The notes beneath the pieces are model-generated. The model worked only from the letters and a program-made list of their open reading frames with translations, did no database searches and was not told the origin of the DNA. Positions 41,872 to 51,021 of a stretch of 64,000 nt of DNA are shown one piece after another. The translations under genes and the position numbers were made by a program. Position 1 is the stretch's first letter; every line of letters begins with the position of its first letter. The DNA is from Streptomyces hawaiiensis (GTDB lineage Bacteria > Actinomycetota > Actinomycetes > Streptomycetales > Streptomycetaceae), in the NCBI RefSeq assembly GCF_004803895.1, contig NZ_CP021978.1, positions 8,246,001 to 8,310,000 on the forward strand, given 5' to 3'.

Positions 41872-44520
41872 TCATCCGTGGGGACGGGGTCGTGTCACGA
41901 CTCCGCGGGATCGCGGAACCGCGTCAGTGGGGCCGCCCCTGCCGGGCGGCGGGAGGAACGGCAGGTGGGCGTCGGTCGCCGGGTCGAGGGCCGCGCCGAG
42001 CGCCAGCAGGCACCCTGCCGTTCCGGTGGCGAGGTCCATGGAGAGCCGCATCATCTGGTGTCCGGGGAAGGCCAGTTGGCCCTGGTACGCCATCGCGAAC
42101 CAGCCGAGCCCGGCGATCTGCGCGGCCAGCCGGTCCTCGGTCGCGCCCGGCGTGGTCGTGCGGCTGAGGTGCAGGATCATCCCGGCGCGGCCCTGGAACA
42201 GGCCGGGCTGCGCGTAGAAGCGTGAGGTGGCCGCGGTGAGCACCCCCGAGCGGGCCGTTTCGAACTCCCCGGCGAGGCCGGGGGCGTGGGCCACGAGGTC
42301 GTCGAGGACCATGCCGAGGCCCGCGCTGCCGTCGCCGAGGTAGGGCAGGGTCCGCCAGCCCTCGTCGACCTCCAGCGACCCGTTCTCGCGGGTCGTGCAG
42401 GACGCCAGGTCCCGGCGCAGGGCCACGGCCGCCGCCTCCAGCCAGGCTTCCTCGCCGGTCCACTCGTACTGCCGCAGCATCAGCAGCGCGGGGCCGCTCG
42501 CGCCGCGCAGCAGTCCGGCGCGCGGCCGGGACGTGGCCGGGAGCGGTTCGGTGAGCCGCTGGACGAGGATCCGCGCGGCGTCGTGGGCCCGCTCGCCCAG
42601 CTCCGCCTCGCCGGTCGTACGGGCCAGATGCCCGAGGACGAGGCCCAGCCCGGCCAGTCCGCCGTGCAGGTCGGAGGAGAGGTTCTGCCACCGTTCGGCG
42701 AGGATGCCCTCGACCAGGTCCAGCGCCCGCTGCCGGTGTCCGAGCCGGTCGAGGACCAGGGCGACGCCCGCGAGCCCGTCGTACAGGCCGAGCGGCGTGC
42801 CGACGGGGGTCGGTGCCGTGCGGTCCAGCAGCCAGCGCTCGCCCTCCTCGTACCGTTCGGCGCCGCCCGCGTCCAGGGCGAACAGCACCCCCGCGGCGCC
42901 GTGGGCGAGTCCGAGCCCGCCGCCGTCGGAGAACTGGGCTACGTCGCCGGGGAAGAGCCGGTCGTCGCGCTCCGGGGTGGCCGAGGCGAGGATGGCCTTG
43001 ACCATCGAGTCGCGGCTGTACGGCCAGTCGCCCGGGTCCACCGGCGAGGAGGGAGCGGCCACCGTACGGCCGGACACCTCCCGGGTGATCTCCGTGACCG
43101 CTTCGTCGAGGAACTCCCGAGGCACGTCCTGGAACTGCTCCGCGATCACCTGGGCCAGATGTGCCGCCTTGCCGCGGTCGACCACGAACAGCGTGGTCAC
43201 GGGCAGGAACAGGGCCAGCCGCAGACAGGCCAGCGCGTAGCGGTCGATGTCGGCGCCCCGGCGGTCCTGCGGCGCGAAGAACCCGGGGTGGGCGACGACC
43301 TGGCGGCTGTTCTCCTCGGCCGGGGCCGCGGCCTCGAAGTCGAGGAGGAACACCGTCTCCTCGTCCGGCGCGACCATGATGTTGAAGACGTGCAGGTCGT
43401 TGAAGACGATGCCCCGGGCGTGCACCGCCGCCACGGCCTCCTCCACTCTGCGGTGGATACGCAGCGCCCACGCCGTGTACGCCGCGACGGCCTCGGGGTC
43501 GGGGTCCTGGGTGAGCAGCGGATGCCGCTCGGCGAAGAAGGAGTTGAGCGGACGGCCCTCCAGGAAGTCCATCACCAGGAAGCGGTGCCCGCCGAGTTCG
43601 AACCAGTCGCGTACCTCCGGAACCACGCCCGTGCCCGCGACCTGCTCCAGTGCCTGCTTCTCCCGCTCCAGCCGGGCGATGGCGTCGGCGCCGTCCGAGG
43701 CGAGCCCCGCGTGCGGACGGCCCTCCTTGAGGACGATCTTGCGCCCGTCACGGGTGTCGGTGCCCGCGTACACCCCGCCGCCGTTGGAGAAGTGCAGCGC
43801 CTTCTCGATGCGGTACGGCAGCTCGCCCGTCGTCGTGTTGTTCCGCGCGTCGAGGTGCGGCTGGAGGAACGCGGGCAGGGTCACCCACTCGGGCACCTGG
43901 AAGGACGGCGACCGCCGGTCCGGCACCAGCCGTCCCTCGCCGTCCCGCACCGCCGGCACCAGCGAGCCCCGCTCGTCCACGACGAACACGCGTGCGATGG
44001 CGCCGTAGCGGACGTACAGCGGGCCCTCGCCCCAGCGCAGGTCGGTGAGGATGTACGGCCCCTCGAAACCCTCCAGCAGCGCGCCCAGCTCGCGCAGCAC
44101 CTGGTGCAGCTGCTCCTCGTCGGCCGGGTAGACGGTGACGAACTTGCCGCTGCCGTCGCGCGGTGCGTACTTGGTGTTGCGCAGGTGGAGCAGGTGCGGA
44201 CCCGGCACGAACTTGAAGGGGACACGCCGCTCGACGCAGTAGTCCCACACGATCCGCGCGATCTCCTCCGCGTTCGCGCGGGTCGCCGAGGCGTGGATCT
44301 TCCACCCCTGGGCCGGGCCCTGCAGCGGTGCGCCGTCCGGGCCGAGCGGCGTCATCGTCAGCCAGTCGCCGATCCGGGCCGACTCCCAGCCCTCCGGCAG
44401 CGGCCGACGGGCCGTCTCGTAGAGGTGGGCGGCAGTCCCCTGCCCGCCCCGCCCCAGCCGGTCCGGTGTCTCGTAGAAATGCCGGTCGGCCAGCGCGTAC
44501 ACCTCGTAGCGCTTGTCCAT
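41872..44520 (-). CDS. ramC: RamC-type class III lanthionine synthetase (LanKC)
   Basis: ATG 44520 (MDKRYEVYALADRHFYETPD) is preceded by GGAGGGG. The 882-aa enzyme has the three class III parts: an N-terminal phospho-Ser/Thr lyase region (about 1-225), a Ser/Thr kinase domain (about 235-500, with VLKEGRPH, catalytic loop FNDLHVFNIMV and DFEAA) and a LanC-like cyclase (about 530-870). The cyclase shows DLHGGLAGLG and GAAGVLFALD repeats but lacks the Cys-His zinc ligands of class I/II cyclases, as expected for this class. It phosphorylates Ser residues of RamS, eliminates phosphate and closes thioether rings. ramS starts 32 bp after its stop. Confidence 0.94.
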   Translation of the reverse strand: MDKRYEVYALADRHFYETPDRLGRGGQGTAAHLYETARRPLPEGWESARIGDWLTMTPLGPDGAPLQGPAQGWKIHASATRANAEEIARIVWDYCVERRVPFKFVPGPHLLHLRNTKYAPRDGSGKFVTVYPADEEQLHQVLRELGALLEGFEGPYILTDLRWGEGPLYVRYGAIARVFVVDERGSLVPAVRDGEGRLVPDRRSPSFQVPEWVTLPAFLQPHLDARNNTTTGELPYRIEKALHFSNGGGVYAGTDTRDGRKIVLKEGRPHAGLASDGADAIARLEREKQALEQVAGTGVVPEVRDWFELGGHRFLVMDFLEGRPLNSFFAERHPLLTQDPDPEAVAAYTAWALRIHRRVEEAVAAVHARGIVFNDLHVFNIMVAPDEETVFLLDFEAAAPAEENSRQVVAHPGFFAPQDRRGADIDRYALACLRLALFLPVTTLFVVDRGKAAHLAQVIAEQFQDVPREFLDEAVTEITREVSGRTVAAPSSPVDPGDWPYSRDSMVKAILASATPERDDRLFPGDVAQFSDGGGLGLAHGAAGVLFALDAGGAERYEEGERWLLDRTAPTPVGTPLGLYDGLAGVALVLDRLGHRQRALDLVEGILAERWQNLSSDLHGGLAGLGLVLGHLARTTGEAELGERAHDAARILVQRLTEPLPATSRPRAGLLRGASGPALLMLRQYEWTGEEAWLEAAAVALRRDLASCTTRENGSLEVDEGWRTLPYLGDGSAGLGMVLDDLVAHAPGLAGEFETARSGVLTAATSRFYAQPGLFQGRAGMILHLSRTTTPGATEDRLAAQIAGLGWFAMAYQGQLAFPGHQMMRLSMDLATGTAGCLLALGAALDPATDAHLPFLPPPGRGGPTDAVPRSRGVVTRPRPHG

Positions 44521-44707
44521 GCGTCCCCCTCCGTGACGGAAACCGAGCCTTCCAGCCACGAGCCGGGCACGCACAGTCACGCCTGTCACGAGAACACCGT
44601 GCGGAACGCACGCCTTAGGACATGTTCGGCTTCTTTCGAGCGCCCGCCTCGGCGCCCGGTCCACGGAACGCCCACAGGGGCTGCGCAGGTGTCTCATAAG
44701 CGCTGTA

Positions 44708-47155
44708 ATGGCCAACGTGGTCAGTCAGGGCGCCCAGGAGCGCGGAACGCGAACGCTGCGTGCCGAAGGTGCCCTCAAAGCGATCGCGGCCGATCAGGAT
44801 TCGCCCGAACGGCTGCGCCGCGTCCTCGAACAGGCACTCGTCTTCGCCGGTGCGGCGTTCGTCGCCGTCTACGCGCCCAGCCAGGACGGCGAGCTGCTGT
44901 GCCTGATGGAGTCGGCCGGGGTCCCGAGGACGCTGTACGGGCTGCGTGACAGCTACCCGCGCGCCGGGCGGTCCCCGGTCGCCGAGGCCCACCGGGGCGG
45001 ACGACCGGTGTCGCTGGGCCCGGTGGAACTCGCCGAGCACGCCCAGGCGCGGCGTACGCCGTCCGGGGACTTCTGCCTGACGGCTCTGCCCGTGCAGGGG
45101 GACGGCGGCTGCCTGCTGGCCGTGAGCGAGCGCCCCGGAGGGTTCGCGGCCGACGACGTCGGATGCCTGGAGCTCATCTCCGAGGCGGTCGCCATCACCG
45201 CCCCGGCCGCGCCCGCCGAGGCCGGTGACCTGCCGCCGAGCGCCTTCAGCCTGGCCATGGACACCGGCCGTGTCCGGGTCGGCGACGACCTGCTGGTCCT
45301 GTTCGGCCTGGACCCCGTGGAGTTCGACGGCCGGATCGAGACGCTGCTCAGCCTGACCGTGCCCGAGGACCTGCCCTCGCTGATGTCCGTGGTGGAGGCC
45401 GACCACATGTCCATCGGCGACCGCGAGCTGGAGTTCCGGGTGCTCCAGCCCGCAGGGGTGCCGAAGTGGCTGCGGCTGCGCGGGCGCCTCCTGCCAGGCG
45501 GCGAGGGCCGCCCGGCCCGGCTCGTGGGCACGGTCGTGGACGTCTCCACCCTGCGCTCCGACGTCACCGACGTGGCCCGCGTCCAGCGCCTGGCCGCCGC
45601 GCTGGCCACCGCCGTCACCGTCCGCGACGTGGGCAACGCCGTGGTCGCCGCGCTGCGCCGGCCGCTGCGGGCCGACCGGATCGCGCTCGCCGAGCTGGAG
45701 AGCGAACGGCTCGTCGTCACCGTCCTCGACCCGCCCGAACCCGAGTCATGGCCCGAGCTGTGGCGGTCGGAGTGGCGCACCGAGTGGCCCGACGCACCCG
45801 TGCGCGCCATGCCCACCCTCGCCGCCGCACTGCGCGAGGGCCGGGCGCGCATCTGGCCCGCCGGCAGCCCCCTGGAACGCGCCCTGGGCGAGGTCGGCCC
45901 CGGCGGCCTCGCCGTCCTGCCGCTGCCCGCCGGGAACCGCATGGCCGGCGCCTGCCTGATCGGCTGGGACACCCCGCACGACTTCGGCACCGACGAACGC
46001 GCCCTGCTCACCGCCTGCGCCGGCCTCGCCGGACAGGCCCTGGTGCGGGCCCGGGCCTTCGACGCCGAGCACGAACTCGTCGGCATGCTCCAGCGCCAGC
46101 TGCTGCCGCGCAGCCTGCCCCGGCTGCCGGGCGCGGTGGCCGTCGCCCGCTACCTGCCGAGCACGGCGGGGCTCGAACTCGGCGGCGACTGGTACGACGT
46201 CATCCCGCTGCCCGACAACCACGTCGCCCTCGTCATCGGCGACGTCCAGGGCCACAGCGCCGGTGCCGCCACCCTCATGGGCCAGATGCGCACCGCCCTG
46301 CGCGCCTACGCCGTCGAGGGGCACCCGCCGGACGTGGTCGTCGCGCACGCCAACCGGCTGCTGATGGACATGGAGAGCGACCTCTTCGCGACCTGCGCCT
46401 ACGTCGACGTCGACCTGGAGGAGGGCGCGGCCTGGTGCGTGCGCGCCGGGCATCTGCCGCCGGTGCTGCGCTACCCGGACGGCCGGACCGAGATCGCGGA
46501 GGCCGAGGGCGGGCCGCCCCTCGGGGTGGTCACCCGGGCCGACTTCCCCATGAGCCCGCTCCGGCTCCCGCCCGGCACTGTGATCACCCTGGTCACGGAC
46601 GGCCTGGTCGAGACGCCCGACTCCGACATCGACGAAGGCATGGACTACCTCGCCGGGCGGCTGGCCGACGCCGCGCCCGCCGACCTGGGGCTCGTCGCCG
46701 ACGCCCTCCTGGGCAACGCCCCGCGCAGCGACGACGTCGCCCTGCTCCTCCTGCGCTACGACGGCATGGAACTGCGCCCGCTCCGGGAGAGCTGGACGGT
46801 GTGGCGGGTGCCGCAGGCCGTCGGGCACGCCCGCCGCTTCGCCCGGCGCACCCTGCGCTCCTGGGGCGTCACGGTGGACTACGACGCCGCCCTCCTCGTC
46901 GTGTCCGAACTCGTCACCAACGCCCTGGTCCACACCGACGGCAAGGTCCGCATGGACCTCACCCTCGTCAACAACCGGCTGCGCATCGCCATCGCCGACG
47001 CCTCGCCCCGCTCACCGGTCAGCCCGGCCAGCATCGGCTGGGAGGCCACCGGCGGCCGGGGCATCCTCCTCGTCGAGGCCCTCACCGCGACCTGGGGCAC
47101 CCTGCCGGTCAGTGGCGGCAAACAGGTGTGGGCGGAACTGGTGCTGGGCCGCTGA
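44708..47155 (+). CDS. GAF-PAS-GAF-SpoIIE phosphatase with C-terminal RsbW-like ATPase
   Basis: The 815-aa protein is divergent from ramC (187 bp between starts). I see an N-terminal GAF-like domain (about 20-165), a degenerate PAS domain (about 180-290), a GAF domain (about 300-460), a SpoIIE phosphatase domain (LQRQLLPRSLPRL, GGDWYDVIPLPDN, IGDVQGHS, LVTDGLVETPD, SDDVALLLL) and an HATPase (VVSELVTNALVHTDG, GGRGILLVEALT). The combination fits a sensor that both phosphorylates and dephosphorylates anti-sigma antagonists. It sits next to the ram cluster, as does another SpoIIE protein on the far side. Confidence 0.9.
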   Translation: MANVVSQGAQERGTRTLRAEGALKAIAADQDSPERLRRVLEQALVFAGAAFVAVYAPSQDGELLCLMESAGVPRTLYGLRDSYPRAGRSPVAEAHRGGRPVSLGPVELAEHAQARRTPSGDFCLTALPVQGDGGCLLAVSERPGGFAADDVGCLELISEAVAITAPAAPAEAGDLPPSAFSLAMDTGRVRVGDDLLVLFGLDPVEFDGRIETLLSLTVPEDLPSLMSVVEADHMSIGDRELEFRVLQPAGVPKWLRLRGRLLPGGEGRPARLVGTVVDVSTLRSDVTDVARVQRLAAALATAVTVRDVGNAVVAALRRPLRADRIALAELESERLVVTVLDPPEPESWPELWRSEWRTEWPDAPVRAMPTLAAALREGRARIWPAGSPLERALGEVGPGGLAVLPLPAGNRMAGACLIGWDTPHDFGTDERALLTACAGLAGQALVRARAFDAEHELVGMLQRQLLPRSLPRLPGAVAVARYLPSTAGLELGGDWYDVIPLPDNHVALVIGDVQGHSAGAATLMGQMRTALRAYAVEGHPPDVVVAHANRLLMDMESDLFATCAYVDVDLEEGAAWCVRAGHLPPVLRYPDGRTEIAEAEGGPPLGVVTRADFPMSPLRLPPGTVITLVTDGLVETPDSDIDEGMDYLAGRLADAAPADLGLVADALLGNAPRSDDVALLLLRYDGMELRPLRESWTVWRVPQAVGHARRFARRTLRSWGVTVDYDAALLVVSELVTNALVHTDGKVRMDLTLVNNRLRIAIADASPRSPVSPASIGWEATGGRGILLVEALTATWGTLPVSGGKQVWAELVLGR

Positions 47156-47191
47156 GCGACCCGACCGGCCCGGGCCAGGCAGTGCCCCTGC

Positions 47192-47887
47192 TCAGCCCAG
47201 CCGCTTCAGCAGTTCCTCGGCCAGCGGGGCCGACGACGCGGGGTTCTGGCCCGTGACCAGGTTGCGGTCGGTGACCACGTGCGGGGCCCACGGCTCGCCG
47301 GCCCGCACGGTCACCCCGGCCTCGGTGAGGCGGTCCTGGAGCAGCCACTCGGCCCGGTCGGCGAGACCGCCCTGGATCTCCTCGGCGTTGGTGAACGCCG
47401 CGACCTCGTAGCCGGCGAAGACGTTCCCGCCGTCGGCCCCGACAGCGGCCAGCAGGGCGGCCGGCCCGTGGCAGACGACACCGAGCGGCCTGCCCGACTC
47501 CAGGAACTGTGCGAGCAGCCGGCCGGAGTCGGCGTTCACGGCGAGGTCCTCCATCGGGCCGTGGCCGCCGGGGTAGAAGACGGCCGCGTAGTCGTCCGGC
47601 CGGACGTCCTCGAGACGGACGGGACGCCGCAGCTCGGTGAAGGACTCCAGCGCCTTCGCTATCCGGTCGGCGTTCTCCTGGCCCCCGTTCACCTCGGGAG
47701 CGAGCGAGGCCCGGTCGACGGTGGGCACGACACCGCCGGGCGTGGCCACGACGACCTCGTGGCCGGCGGCCCGGAACGCCTCGTACGGGGCGACGGCCTC
47801 CTCGGCCCAGAAGCCGGTGGGGTGCTCGGTGCCGTCGGCCAGGGTCCAGGTTTCGGCGCCGGTGACGACGAAGAGGATCTTCGACAT
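47192..47887 (-). CDS. DJ-1/PfpI family protein (type 1 glutamine amidotransferase-like)
   Basis: ATG 47887 starts MSKILFVVTGAETW. In 231 aa the nucleophile elbow is GVVCHGPAALL with the conserved Cys, and the acid is in YAAVFYPGGHGPMEDL, both hallmarks of the Hsp31-like branch of DJ-1/PfpI. Family members act as glyoxalase III or protein/nucleotide deglycases or chaperones; the exact activity cannot be set here. It is divergent from a LysR regulator, which probably controls it through the repeats in the 155-bp gap. Confidence 0.88.
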   Translation of the reverse strand: MSKILFVVTGAETWTLADGTEHPTGFWAEEAVAPYEAFRAAGHEVVVATPGGVVPTVDRASLAPEVNGGQENADRIAKALESFTELRRPVRLEDVRPDDYAAVFYPGGHGPMEDLAVNADSGRLLAQFLESGRPLGVVCHGPAALLAAVGADGGNVFAGYEVAAFTNAEEIQGGLADRAEWLLQDRLTEAGVTVRAGEPWAPHVVTDRNLVTGQNPASSAPLAEELLKRLG

Positions 47888-47975
47888 GGTGGGTGCATCT
47901 CCAATGAGACGGGCCGCGGTCGGACAGCGCGGCGATGACGGGACGCACCCGACCGTAGGCCCCCGGAGCGCCGGT

Positions 47976-48019
47976 TTTCCAATGGCAGACCCAATAGCGG
48001 CCATAGGGTTTCCAATGGC
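47976..48019. promoter_or_regulatory. Direct repeats in the LysR/DJ-1 divergent promoter
   Basis: TTTCCAATGGC occurs at 47976-47986 and 48009-48019, exactly 33 bp (three helical turns) apart, with a CCAATAG between them at 47991. They lie in the gap between the DJ-1/PfpI gene and the LysR gene and are candidate binding sites for the regulator. Confidence 0.55.
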
Positions 48020-48042
48020 GCGGCGCGGTAGGGTCGGATCGT

Positions 48043-48978
48043 GTGAGGCCCATCGACCCTATCGGCGCGACCGCCACGCCCGCACAGCCCGACCTCAACC
48101 TGCTGCGCACCTTCCTGGCCGTCTACCGCTCCGGGTCCTTCACGGCCGCCGCGCAGCTGCTGGGCCTGTCCCAGCCGACCGTCACCACGCAGATCCGTTC
48201 GCTGGAGCGGCAGACCCGCCGGGAGCTGTTCGAACGGCTCCCGCGCGGCGTCGCCCCGACCGCCGTGGCCGACGAACTCGCGGCCCGTGTCGCCGCCCCC
48301 CTCGACGCGCTCGCCGAGGCCACCGGCCACGGCCCCCGGGCGGAGTCACGCGCCGAGCCGGTCCATCTGGCCGGGCCCGCCGAACTGCTGTCCACCCGGG
48401 CCCTGCCCGCCCTCGCCCCGCTCGTCACCGAGGGCGTACGGCTGCGCGTCGCGACGGGACTGACCGAGCCCCTGCTCGACGAACTGCGCGCCGGCCGCCA
48501 CGACCTGGTGATCGCCACCAGCCGGCCCCGCGGCCGCACCCTGTCCGCGGTGCCGCTGACGGACGAGGAGTTCGTCCTGGTCGCCGCACCCGCCTGGGCC
48601 GACCGTGTCGCGGAGCGCCCGGCCGCCGACGGACCCGCCGCGTTGCACGACGTCCCGCTGATCACGTACGCCGAGGACCTGCCCATCGTGCGCCGCTACT
48701 GGCGGCACGTCTTCGGCCGGCGCCTGAACTGCCGCGCCGCCGTCTCGGTGCCGGACCTGAGGGCCGTCCTGGCACTGGTCACGGCCGGCGCCGGCTTCAG
48801 CGTGCTGCCCCGCTACCTGTGCGCCGGAGAACTGGCGTCCGGGGCTCTGGTCCTCCTCGACGCCCCCGAGGACGCGCCGATCAACACCGGCTTCCTCGTG
48901 CAGCGGCCCGGCACCTCGGACAACCCGCACGTCACCCTCGTCCGCGACCGTCTGCTGGAGGCCGGGCGTAGCTGGTGA
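48043..48978 (+). CDS. LysR-family transcriptional regulator
   Basis: The GTG start gives 311 aa. The N-terminal winged HTH is textbook LysR (LNLLRTFLAVYRSGSFTAAA, LSQPTVTTQIRSLERQ, LFERLPRGVAPT), followed by a periplasmic-binding-protein-like effector domain (about 105-300). It is divergent from the DJ-1/PfpI gene, the common arrangement of a LysR regulator with its target. The effector is unknown. Confidence 0.9.
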   Translation: MRPIDPIGATATPAQPDLNLLRTFLAVYRSGSFTAAAQLLGLSQPTVTTQIRSLERQTRRELFERLPRGVAPTAVADELAARVAAPLDALAEATGHGPRAESRAEPVHLAGPAELLSTRALPALAPLVTEGVRLRVATGLTEPLLDELRAGRHDLVIATSRPRGRTLSAVPLTDEEFVLVAAPAWADRVAERPAADGPAALHDVPLITYAEDLPIVRRYWRHVFGRRLNCRAAVSVPDLRAVLALVTAGAGFSVLPRYLCAGELASGALVLLDAPEDAPINTGFLVQRPGTSDNPHVTLVRDRLLEAGRSW

Positions 48979-49052
48979 GGCCGCGGACCGACCGGGTACC
49001 CGGCGCCGCGTAGGACGGAGAAACCGCCACGAGCCGAAGGAAGAGGAACGTC

Positions 49053-49472
49053 ATGGCTCAGCATGTCCGCGACATCATGACCGGCGACCCGGTCACCGTC
49101 GAGCAGCAGACCTCCGTCGCCGAGGTGGCGCGCATCATGCGCGACGAGGACCTCGGAGTCGTCCTGGTGACGGACGGCGACAATCTGCGCGGCCTGGTCA
49201 CCGACCGCGACATCGTGGTCCGGTCGGTCAGCAGGGGCGGCGACCCGGAGCAGATCACCGTGGCCGGCGCGTGCAGCGACGAACTGGTCACCGTCAGCCC
49301 CGACGAGGACCTGGCCCAGGCGGTGGAGCTGATGCGCGAGCACTCCGTGCGCCGCATCCCGGTCGTCGACCACGGGCACCCCGTGGGCATCGTCTCCCTG
49401 GGCGACATGGCCATGGAGCGCGACCCGGAGTCGGCGCTCGGCGACATCAGCGCCGCGCGCCCCAACGCCTGA
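49053..49472 (+). CDS. CBS-pair domain protein
   Basis: The 139-aa protein is two CBS motifs back to back (VRDIMTGDPVTVEQQTSVAEVARIMR and ELVTVSPDEDLAQAVELMRE) with the ligand-contact segments LVTDRDIVVRSV and GIVSLGDMAME. CBS pairs bind adenine nucleotides or NAD and regulate partner proteins; here it is free-standing. Streptomyces genomes carry many such copies and no partner is evident nearby. Confidence 0.9.
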   Translation: MAQHVRDIMTGDPVTVEQQTSVAEVARIMRDEDLGVVLVTDGDNLRGLVTDRDIVVRSVSRGGDPEQITVAGACSDELVTVSPDEDLAQAVELMREHSVRRIPVVDHGHPVGIVSLGDMAMERDPESALGDISAARPNA

Positions 49473-49490
49473 CGGACAACGCCCCACCGG

Positions 49491-49524
49491 ACGGTCCCGC
49501 GCACCTCGCCGTGCGCGGGACCGT
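49491..49524 (+). terminator. Terminator after the CBS gene
   Basis: ACGGTCCCGCGCAC (49491-49504) and its perfect complement (49511-49524) form a 14-bp stem with a 6-nt loop, 18 bp after the CBS stop. Confidence 0.82.
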
Positions 49525-49676
49525 CGTATGTCTTGTGAACACCTCCTCCGAACACCGGGCAGGAGCAGGGGAGTTCGGCAGCGGGGCACAGGCGGCCGGG
49601 TCCGGGTTTGTTCGGTTTTTCACTGGGGACTCGAACATCAGTGGAAGCAGAAGGAAGATGATGAGTCGTGGAGTCC

Positions 49677-49850
49677 ATGGACACCAGTGAGAAGCCCGTC
49701 GTCCGTCAGCACGAGACCGGCTGGTCGAAGGCGCGCCGCCTGCGCGGAAAGGCCGCGCTGCGCACCTGCCTCCCAGCAGTCGAGGACCGGGGCACCCCCG
49801 GGGTGGCGCGCTCCGGGGCCGAGTGGAACATCGTCCGGGGTGAGGACTGA
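49677..49850 (+). CDS. Possible small hypothetical protein
   Basis: ATG 49677 or GTG 49668 could open a 57-60 residue frame (MDTSEKPVVRQHETGWSKARRLRGK...) ending at TGA 49848-49850. AAGGAA lies upstream at a loose distance. The sequence is basic and Arg-rich, with no recognised domain. It is the only open stretch in the gap before rmlA that looks at all gene-like, and it may be spurious. Confidence 0.35.
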   Translation: MDTSEKPVVRQHETGWSKARRLRGKAALRTCLPAVEDRGTPGVARSGAEWNIVRGED

Positions 49851-49953
49851 TCCCTCTCCGGACGGCCGCGTGGTGACGAGAGGGGTAACACCGCGCGTCG
49901 ACAACTGAAGAAGTGATGTTCACATCCGCCGGATCACGACTAAGGTGAACCGA

Positions 49954-51021
49954 ATGAAGGCTCTCGTGCTGTCCGGCGGCGCAGGAACAAGACTGAGGCC
50001 GATCACACACACGTCGGCCAAACAACTGGTGCCCGTGGCCAACAAGGCCGTGCTGTTCTACGGGTTGGAGTCGATCGCCGAGGCCGGCATCACCGACGTG
50101 GGCATGATCGTCGGGGAGACGGCCGAGGAGATCGAGGAAGCGGTGGGGGACGGGTCGAGGTTCGGCCTCAAGGTCACCTACATCCCCCAGGAACGGCCCC
50201 TCGGGCTGGCCCACGCGGTGCTGATCGCCCGGGACTACCTCGGTGACGACGACTTCGTGATGTACCTCGGCGACAACTTCATCGTCGGCGGTATCACCGG
50301 GCTCGTCGAGGAGTTCCGGGCCCACCGGCCCGACGCCCAGATCCTGCTCACGCGCGTGGCCGACCCGCGCGCCTTCGGCGTCGCCGAACTCGACCCGTCC
50401 GGCCAGGTGATCGGCCTGGAGGAGAAACCCGACCAGCCCAAGAGCGACCTCGCGCTGGTCGGCGTCTACATGTTCACGCCCCTCATCCACGAGGCCGTCC
50501 GCGCCATCGAACCGTCCTGGCGCGGCGAACTGGAGATCACCCACGCCATCCAGCACCTGATCGACACCCGCGCCGACGTGCGCTCCACGGTCATCACGGG
50601 CTACTGGAAGGACACCGGCAACGTCGGCGACATGCTCGAGGTGAACCGCATGGTCCTCGAAGCCATGGAGCGCCGTATCGACGGCGAGGTGGACGACGCG
50701 TCGGAGACCATCGGCCGAGTGGTGGTCGAAGAGGGCGCGCGGATCGTCAACTCCCGTATCGTCGGGCCCGCCGTCATAGGCGCGGGCACCCTCGTCAGCA
50801 ACTCCTACGTGGGTCCCTTCACCTCCGTCGCCGAGAACTGCCGCGTCACCGACAGCGAGCTGGAGTTCTCCATCGTGCTGCGGGACTCCTCGATCCAGGG
50901 CGTCGGCCGGATCGAGGCCTCGCTGATCGGCCGGCACGTCGAGGTGACCCCCGCGCCCAGCGTCCCCCGCGCCCACCGCTTCGTCCTCGGAGATCACAGC
51001 AAGGTGCAGATCACTTCATGA
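49954..51021 (+). CDS. rmlA: Glucose-1-phosphate thymidylyltransferase (RmlA, long StrD-type form)
   Basis: ATG 49954 follows AAGGTGA by 6 bp. The 355-aa enzyme has the nucleotidyltransferase signature LSGGAGTRLRPITHTSAKQL with catalytic Arg/Lys, VMYLGDNFIVGG (Mg-binding Asp) and EEKPDQPKSDLALVGVYMF. A C-terminal left-handed beta-helix (IGRVVVEEGARIVNSRIVGP...) marks the long form common in Streptomyces sugar clusters. It makes dTDP-glucose from glucose-1-phosphate and dTTP, the first step to dTDP-L-rhamnose. It overlaps rmlB by 4 bp. Confidence 0.95.
   Translation: MKALVLSGGAGTRLRPITHTSAKQLVPVANKAVLFYGLESIAEAGITDVGMIVGETAEEIEEAVGDGSRFGLKVTYIPQERPLGLAHAVLIARDYLGDDDFVMYLGDNFIVGGITGLVEEFRAHRPDAQILLTRVADPRAFGVAELDPSGQVIGLEEKPDQPKSDLALVGVYMFTPLIHEAVRAIEPSWRGELEITHAIQHLIDTRADVRSTVITGYWKDTGNVGDMLEVNRMVLEAMERRIDGEVDDASETIGRVVVEEGARIVNSRIVGPAVIGAGTLVSNSYVGPFTSVAENCRVTDSELEFSIVLRDSSIQGVGRIEASLIGRHVEVTPAPSVPRAHRFVLGDHSKVQITS

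Noticed and set aside
49638..49904. 88-codon minus-strand frame opposite the small frame at 49677
   Set aside because: No ribosome site and no recognisable domain.
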